Shown piece after piece: positions 63,787-64,000 of a stretch of 64,000 nt of DNA. A program made the position numbers and the translations under genes. Within the stretch, counting starts at the first letter, position 1; every line of letters begins with the position of its first letter. The DNA comes from Pantoea latae (GTDB taxonomy: Bacteria; Pseudomonadota; Gammaproteobacteria; Enterobacterales; Enterobacteriaceae): contig NZ_MWUE01000008.1 of assembly GCF_002077695.1 (NCBI RefSeq), positions 244,140 through 308,139 on the forward strand, in the 5' to 3' direction. A model generated the notes under the pieces. It searched no databases, was not told where the DNA came from, and saw only the letters and a program-made list of their open reading frames with translations.

Positions 63787-64000
63787 CTTGCCAGTTAGGC
63801 ATGTGGTGATAACGCAGTCTGGGGCCGCTCAGGGGCGGACGGTCCTCGCGCCGCTGACGCGGTACCTTCACATCATTCGTCTGCCTGACGGACCGGTGGG
63901 GATGGAACATCCCTGTTCCAGCCCCACCTTTCGCCCGCTTCCCTGCGGGCTCTCCTGGCAGACTCATTCTGTTCAGCGCTGCGAAATGCCCGCCCCTGAG
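63787..64000 (+). repeat. Dispersed structured element, copy 2 (cut by window end)
   Basis: Highly similar to copy 1 at 50174-50399 in inverse orientation. Left terminal repeat CTGGGGCCGCTCAGGGGCGG is at 63819-63838, and the window stops inside the right one (from about 63989). Hairpins recur at 63895-63928 (14 bp, one A-G mismatch, loop TCCC) and 63933-63950 (GCCCGC/GCGGGC). Differences from copy 1 cluster in the hairpin loop and at scattered single bases. No gene is seen in this stretch. Confidence 0.85.

Noticed and set aside
63548..63967. Small ORFs downstream of uspE
   Set aside because: They fall inside the nested palindrome and the repeat and have no family features.

Overview
The window reads as chromosomal DNA of an Enterobacterales bacterium, most likely of the Erwiniaceae (Pantoea, Mixta or Erwinia type). 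Coding sequence is GC-rich and tightly packed. Many proteins match Escherichia coli families along most of their length (FNR, Mlc, YdfG, SotB, YnfM, BioD2, UspE, the Rha enzymes). The order dcp-ydfG, ynfA-ynfB-ynfD, bioD2-mlc-ynfL-ynfM and smrA-fnr-uspE resembles the E. coli terminus half, with accessory blocks set into it. No rRNA, tRNA, CRISPR, prophage or transposase gene was seen. The genus is inference, not proof.

Layout. 1-5640: two LysR regulators and an uncharacterised operon with a short-chain dehydrogenase, an MFS transporter and a split transketolase. 5811-9633: two orphan substrate-binding proteins, a nitronate monooxygenase, a Nudix hydrolase and an EmrE-like pump. 9795-16033: a Cys-rich secreted peptide, the urate hydroxylase hpxO, dcp, guanine deaminase and ydfG. 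16065-22452: ynfA, ynfB, ynfD, a drug-efflux MFS and the osmoprotectant ABC importer osmYXWV. 22502-30908: xanthine-type permease, bioD2, mlc, ynfL-ynfM, a small Cys/His protein, cytochrome b561 and sotB. 30950-32441: two BhsA-like stress peptides facing a TetR gene across repeated operator-like boxes. 32505-42293: the L-rhamnose regulon (rhaBADM, rhaSR, rhaT) with aldA nearby, which can oxidise the lactaldehyde it makes. 42326-49019: a peptide-use cluster (MHS transporter, M20 peptidase, LysR, DppA-like binding protein, pepT). 49016-53351: FtrA-type regulator, a polar amino acid binding protein, a YbdL-like aminotransferase and its LysR. 53348-60818: chemoreceptor, carboxylesterase, ydcJ, aromatic-acid-type MFS and a PcaQ-like LysR. 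60815-63585: smrA, fnr, uspE.

The strongest unexplained signals are non-coding. A dispersed element of about 225 bp has 21-bp perfect terminal inverted repeats and conserved internal hairpins. It occurs at 50174-50399 and again at 63787 to the window end, each time just 3' of a gene and in that gene's direction. A separate 191-bp nested palindrome (63593-63783) sits between uspE and the second copy. A family of AT-rich boxes lies between the bhsA-like and tetR genes. Also notable are a 32-codon YoaK-like membrane protein gene that is easy to overlook, a ModA-like protein with no signal peptide, and the uncharacterised split-transketolase operon.
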